A stretch of DNA of 64,000 nt from Leisingera sp. ANG-M1 (GTDB lineage Bacteria; Pseudomonadota; Alphaproteobacteria; Rhodobacterales; Rhodobacteraceae), in contig NZ_JWLC01000006.1 in the NCBI RefSeq assembly GCF_000813745.1, forward strand, positions 186,001 to 250,000, read 5' to 3'. Positions 60,659-64,000 of this stretch are shown here, piece by piece. The notes under the pieces are model-generated. The model searched no databases and was not told the DNA's origin. It saw nothing but the letters and a program-made list of their open reading frames with translations. The translations under genes and the position numbers were made by a program. Every line of letters begins with the position of its first letter. The first letter of the stretch is position 1.

Positions 60659-61576
60659 ATGAGTGACTTTGCCCGCAATCTGGACTGGAACCTGCTCTAT
60701 ACCTTCATGGTGGTGGTGCAGAACGAGAGCATGACCAAGGCCGCCGAGGAGCTCTTGCGTTCGCAGCCGGCGGTCAGCCTGGCGGTCAAGCGGCTGGAGG
60801 CCAGCACCGGCAAGCGGCTGCTGACCCGTACGGGCAACCGGCTGGCGGTGACCCCGGCAGGGCAGGCGCTGTACGAGCAGGCGAGCGAGATTTATTCTGC
60901 GATTTCAAGGCTTCCTCTGACGTTCGAAGCCGCACCGCGGGCACTGACCGGCAAAATCACTGTCGCCTCGATTGACCAGGTCGAAAGCGATGTCCTGAAC
61001 GCCCGCCTGACCAGGTTCTTTGCGGAATACCCTGGCGTCGAGCTTGAGATCCTGCTGGCAACCACCGCGGATGTGATCCGGATGGTCGAACTGGGCACTG
61101 CCACCTTCGGCATCTGCGACGGCGTTATTCCCAAAGGCTTCACCAGCCTGGAGCTGGTGAACGAACGTTTCGGCCTCTACTGCGGCGCCGGTTACCACTT
61201 GGCCGGGCGCACCGGCCTGGCCCCGATGGACCTGCGGGGAGAACCCTTTATCGGTTTCACTGCCGATGTTCTGGGCGGCAGCCATATGGGCGACGTCACG
61301 GCCTTCCGCGCCCGCGCCTCTATCGGCCAGCACGTGCGCGGCCAGTCCAGCCATGTGAACGAGGTCCGCCGGATGATCGAATGCGGTCTGGGCATTGGGT
61401 TTCTTCCGACCCATCTGGCCGATCCTTTTGCCGCCCGGGGCAGCCTGTTCCGCTTGCCGCCTTACGAGAATGAACCCTGCGCCATGGTCTACTTGATCGC
61501 AAACCCCGCGATTGCCTTGTCAGAAGCGGAACAGCTGCTGCTGGAGCAAATGCTGTTGGAGCTTCCAGCCAGCTGA
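60659..61576 (+). CDS. LysR-type regulator of the guanidino-compound operon
   Basis: 305 residues. HTH: LDWNLLYTFMVVVQNESMTKAAEELLRSQPAVSLAVKRLEASTGKRLLTR. The effector domain has GKITVASIDQVESD and ends EAEQLLLEQMLLELPAS. Divergent from the ABC operon, as OccR and NocR are in opine loci. Presumed to activate the operon when its imported substrate is present. Confidence 0.92.
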   Translation: MSDFARNLDWNLLYTFMVVVQNESMTKAAEELLRSQPAVSLAVKRLEASTGKRLLTRTGNRLAVTPAGQALYEQASEIYSAISRLPLTFEAAPRALTGKITVASIDQVESDVLNARLTRFFAEYPGVELEILLATTADVIRMVELGTATFGICDGVIPKGFTSLELVNERFGLYCGAGYHLAGRTGLAPMDLRGEPFIGFTADVLGGSHMGDVTAFRARASIGQHVRGQSSHVNEVRRMIECGLGIGFLPTHLADPFAARGSLFRLPPYENEPCAMVYLIANPAIALSEAEQLLLEQMLLELPAS

Positions 61577-61733
61577 TGGCTGCCAGACCATCCGCACCGC
61601 TGCGCTGTCCTGCGGGGCCTCTCCTGCCGGTTGAGCCTTCACCGCGGGAACTTTCCCCGCTGCGCCCTATTGCCACAGCCTCCGCATTCCGGGACAGTCA
61701 GCAGCATCACAGAAACCGGCAGGGACAGCGGAC

Positions 61734-62540
61734 ATGGAACAGATGATTGAACAAGCAGGCGTATACTGGCCTCTTGCGGTGAGCGGCGCCAAGGCCCTGG
61801 CGGTCTTGATCCTCGGCTGGATTGCCACCGGCTGGATCAGCGGCGCGGTGCGGCGGCGCATCAACAAGACGCCGCAGCTCGACCCGACACTGGGCAACTT
61901 TGCCGCCAGCGTGATCCGCTGGGCGCTGCTGGCTGTGGTGCTGGTCGCCGTGCTCGGCATTTTCGGCATCCAGGCCACCAGCCTGGTCGCCATGCTGGGT
62001 GCTGCCACCCTGGCCATCGGCCTGGCGCTGCAGGGCACTCTCAGCGATCTGGCAGCCGGCTTTATGCTGATCCTGTTCCGCCCCTACAAGATCGGCCAGT
62101 ATGTGGATATCGGCGGCACCTCAGGCACGGTGAAGGACCTGAACCTGTTCGTGACCGAGCTGGCCACGCCTGACAACGTGCAGATCATCGTGCCCAACGG
62201 CCAGGCCTGGGGCTCGATCATCACCAATTTCTCGCATCATGCGACCCGTCGCGTCGACATGGTCTTCGGCATCGACTACGGCGACAGCGCCGATGCGGCC
62301 AAGGAGATCATCCTGGCCCAGGCCAAGGCGGATGAGCGCGTGCTGCAGGATCCCGAACCCTGGGTGCGGGTCACCAACCTGGGCGACAGCTCGGTGGATC
62401 TGACGGCACGGGTCTGGTGTGACGCGGCAGACTATTGGGAAGTGAAATTCGCCCTGACGCAAGGCGTGAAAGAAGCGTTTGACGCCCAAGGCATCTCGAT
62501 CCCCTATCCGCATTCGGTGGAGATCAAAAAGGAAGGCTGA
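61734..62540 (+). CDS. small-conductance mechanosensitive channel (MscS)
   Basis: 268 residues. Three helices; the pore helix TM3 is LGAATLAIGLALQGTLSDLAAGFMLILFRPYKIGQYVDIGG with the Gly/Ala packing pattern of MscS, then the beta domain (IIVPNGQAWGSIITNFSHHATRRVDMVFGIDY) and a C-terminal alpha/beta cage. It opens under membrane tension to release solutes. Length close to E. coli MscS (286). Confidence 0.95.
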   Translation: MEQMIEQAGVYWPLAVSGAKALAVLILGWIATGWISGAVRRRINKTPQLDPTLGNFAASVIRWALLAVVLVAVLGIFGIQATSLVAMLGAATLAIGLALQGTLSDLAAGFMLILFRPYKIGQYVDIGGTSGTVKDLNLFVTELATPDNVQIIVPNGQAWGSIITNFSHHATRRVDMVFGIDYGDSADAAKEIILAQAKADERVLQDPEPWVRVTNLGDSSVDLTARVWCDAADYWEVKFALTQGVKEAFDAQGISIPYPHSVEIKKEG

Positions 62541-62576
62541 GGCCCTCCCGCCCGTCTTCGGCCCTGACGGGCCTCA

Positions 62577-62625
62577 TCCCGTTGGGCCCGGCGCCCCGCC
62601 TGCGGCGGGGCGCCTTTGCCTCCTG
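62577..62625. repeat. palindromic intergenic repeat, family C
   Basis: CCCGTTGGGCCCGGCGCC followed by GGCGCCCCGCC (62590-62600), loop TGC, GGCGGGGCGCC (62604-62614). It shares the CCCGTTGGGCC entry with family A and B copies but has a different stem. Confidence 0.6.
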
Positions 62626-62635
62626 GGGCAAATGC

Positions 62636-63172
62636 TCATCTGCTCCGCGCCGCCTGCATCGCCCGGACCGCCGCATTGCGGGCCCTGGCCTCGCGCGCCC
62701 GGTCCTGCACCCGGTTCTGCAACTGCTCCGGCGGGCTGCCCGCACATACGGTAACCCCATCCAAATCGGCAAAAGCCCATTGCGCCGCCAGCAGCTGGTA
62801 GGTCTTGAGATCCCAGCCCGACGTGTCCGCGACAAAGCGCAGGCGCCATGTGCCGCGCACCTTGACCGGCAGCCGCAAGCGGCGGACCTGCGCCATGGCT
62901 TCGTGCCCGTTCAAAGCAGTCCGCACCCCCTGTGTCCGCAGCTTCTTCATCCGCTCCACCAGCCCAGCCGCATCCCGTGTGCGGCGGCCTGCAAAGACCA
63001 CCTCGACCTCAGCTTCGGGTTTGACGATCCCCTTCACCACCAGATCGCCGCGGCTGTTACGGCTGAAGACCGGCACCAATTCAACCTCCACATCCCGTAC
63101 TTCGCGTTTGAACAGTCCCGAATCCTCGTACTGCGGGGTGATTTGCGATGCTGGTTTGCGCCGGTTTGTCAT
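62636..63172 (-). CDS. hypothetical protein
   Basis: 178 residues, ATG at 63172 with GGAAG upstream. Basic throughout; starts MTNRRKPASQITPQYEDSGLFKREVRDVEVELVPVFSRNSRGDL and includes MKKLRTQGVRTALNGHEAMAQVRRLRLPVKVRGTWRLRFVADTSGWDLKTYQLLAAQW. The C-terminal tail is Arg/Ala-rich (QDRAREARARNAAVRAMQAARSR). The codon-position pattern looks coding. I do not recognise a family; no signal peptide or membrane segment. Confidence 0.6.
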   Translation of the reverse strand: MTNRRKPASQITPQYEDSGLFKREVRDVEVELVPVFSRNSRGDLVVKGIVKPEAEVEVVFAGRRTRDAAGLVERMKKLRTQGVRTALNGHEAMAQVRRLRLPVKVRGTWRLRFVADTSGWDLKTYQLLAAQWAFADLDGVTVCAGSPPEQLQNRVQDRAREARARNAAVRAMQAARSR

Positions 63173-63360
63173 GTGAACTTCCAGGCCCGCTGCCGAAGAA
63201 CAGGGGTCTTTGCCTTTTGTCGTGCGTTATCAGATTTGTTAGGCCGCGCCCGTTAACGAAGGGTTGAATTCGCGCCGGCGCTGAAAATTTGCGGCAAAAA
63301 TCAAACCATTCAAGGACTGCGGACACCGCCGGGTTGCACCGCCGGCAACTGGCGGAACCG

Positions 63361-63434
63361 CGCCGCGCACCAGCGCGGCGCCACGCCCAACGCTGCAATG
63401 CGCTTCGCCAGAAGCGCCTTCAGGGGCGGGAGCA
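63361..63434. repeat. palindromic intergenic repeat, family B copy 3
   Basis: CGCCGCGC (63361-63368), ACCA, GCGCGGCG (63373-63380), then CCACGCCCAACGCTGCAATG and a GGCGGGAG ending. It sits just past the 3' end of the GNAT gene. Confidence 0.7.
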
Positions 63435-63447
63435 CACCGCTGCGAGG

Positions 63448-63978
63448 TCACCGCCCGCCGATCGGGCGCGCATGCACCACAGAGGAGCCGCCCCGGTACT
63501 GGACCTCTTGCCGGAACTCATACCCCGCCTTCCCGGCCAGCCGCAGCGAAGCCGCGTTTTCCGGGTTAAGCAAGCAAAGCGTCTCCGGCCAGAGCCGCGC
63601 TTCATCGGCCCAGGCGTGCGTCCGCAGCACCGCTTCCGCACCATAGCCCTGCCCTTGCGTATGCGGCGCCAGCACCCAGCTGGCCTCCACCGCATCCCCC
63701 AAGGCAGGCATGCATTGCCGCGGAGTGACAAAGAATCCGGTCTCGCCCAGATAGCGCCCGCTCCGCCGCTCGGTGATCACCCAGACCCCGAACCCCAAAG
63801 CCTGCCAATGGCCGTGATGAAACAGCAGCTTGGCCCAGGCCCCCTCCGGCGTCTCCTCCGACGGCTGGATATAGCGCACTGTCTCCGGCTCCGCCCAGAG
63901 GGCCGCCACATCAGCAAAATCCTGCACCCGGTGGGGGCGCAGGATCAGTCGTTCCGTCTCCAGAACCGGAGGCGTCAT
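63448..63978 (-). CDS. GNAT N-acetyltransferase (RimJ/RimL type)
   Basis: 176 residues. ETERLILRPHRVQDFADVAALWAEPETVRYI is the RimJ/L-type N-terminus. The acetyl-CoA loop is in VLAPHTQGQGYGAEAVLRTHAWA (QGQGYG), and LNPENAASLRLAGKAGYEFRQEVQYRG follows the Asn/Ser motif of the family. The substrate is unknown. Its ATG overlaps a TGA in another minus-strand frame, so an upstream gene probably ends there. Confidence 0.88.
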   Translation of the reverse strand: MTPPVLETERLILRPHRVQDFADVAALWAEPETVRYIQPSEETPEGAWAKLLFHHGHWQALGFGVWVITERRSGRYLGETGFFVTPRQCMPALGDAVEASWVLAPHTQGQGYGAEAVLRTHAWADEARLWPETLCLLNPENAASLRLAGKAGYEFRQEVQYRGGSSVVHARPIGGR

Positions 63979-64000
63979 CCCGGCAGCTTGCCGGTCAGCA
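63975..64000 (-). CDS. 3' end of a gene entering from the right edge (partial)
   Basis: On the minus strand the bases read ...LTGKLPG followed by TGA, which overlaps the GNAT start codon as ATGA. Only seven codons are visible, so this is inferred from the overlap pattern alone; nothing can be said of its function. Confidence 0.3.

Overview
The window looks like chromosome of a marine Roseobacter-group alphaproteobacterium (Rhodobacteraceae, most like Leisingera or Phaeobacter). This rests on protein families recognised by eye, not on a search. The supporting set is a high-GC ccoNOQP operon near an fnrL/hemN pair with FNR boxes, a DUF1013/TrcR gene, a COQ9 gene, a dnaX-ybaB-recR cluster, YejABEF, and many short palindromic repeats between genes. 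I saw no tRNA, rRNA, CRISPR array, insertion sequence or prophage.

Layout. 1-4.4 kb: 3' part of a di-haem cytochrome gene, a small DnaB-like ATPase, a methyltransferase and a transglutaminase-like protein. 4.5-13.2 kb: microaerobic respiration, with cbb3 oxidase (ccoNOQP), a universal stress protein, a LysR/cytochrome P460 pair, FnrL and HemN; FNR boxes lie upstream of ccoN and between fnrL and hemN. 13.4-19.3 kb: yejABEF peptide importer. 19.5-28.5 kb: lipoprotein, membrane cytochrome c, pheA, SRP RNA, CpdB-like phosphoesterase, nudC, SRPBCC protein, a hydrolase/TetR pair with two operator-like repeats, a cobalamin riboswitch in front of a lone DUF1636 gene, and a tyrosine-phosphatase-like protein. 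28.6-33.6 kb: dnaX, a small membrane protein, ybaB, recR and threonine aldolase. 33.6-34.9 kb: two decayed genes (PhyH-like dioxygenase and LysR). 35-49.6 kb: hybrid histidine kinase, TrcR, RNase T2, DUF2189, quinone oxidoreductase, DUF1963, COQ9, rpsU, a CAP-RTX secreted protein, PPK2, a CPBP protease, an Lrp regulator and alanine dehydrogenase.

49.8-61.6 kb is the accessory highlight. A rightward TetR / small membrane protein / Rieske oxygenase / reductase operon faces a leftward eight-gene operon. The leftward operon holds a basic-amino-acid-type ABC importer, an agmatinase-family ureohydrolase, an M81 (MlrC-like) peptidase, a D-arginine-dehydrogenase-like flavoenzyme and an ornithine-cyclodeaminase-family enzyme; a divergent LysR gene controls its promoter region. 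The combination reads as uptake and breakdown of a guanidino compound (D-arginine-like or opine-like), with urea and possibly proline as products. 61.7-64 kb: MscS channel, an unknown protein and a GNAT acetyltransferase.

Start codons were chosen from Shine-Dalgarno spacing and family start. Functions come from motifs and remembered family sequences.
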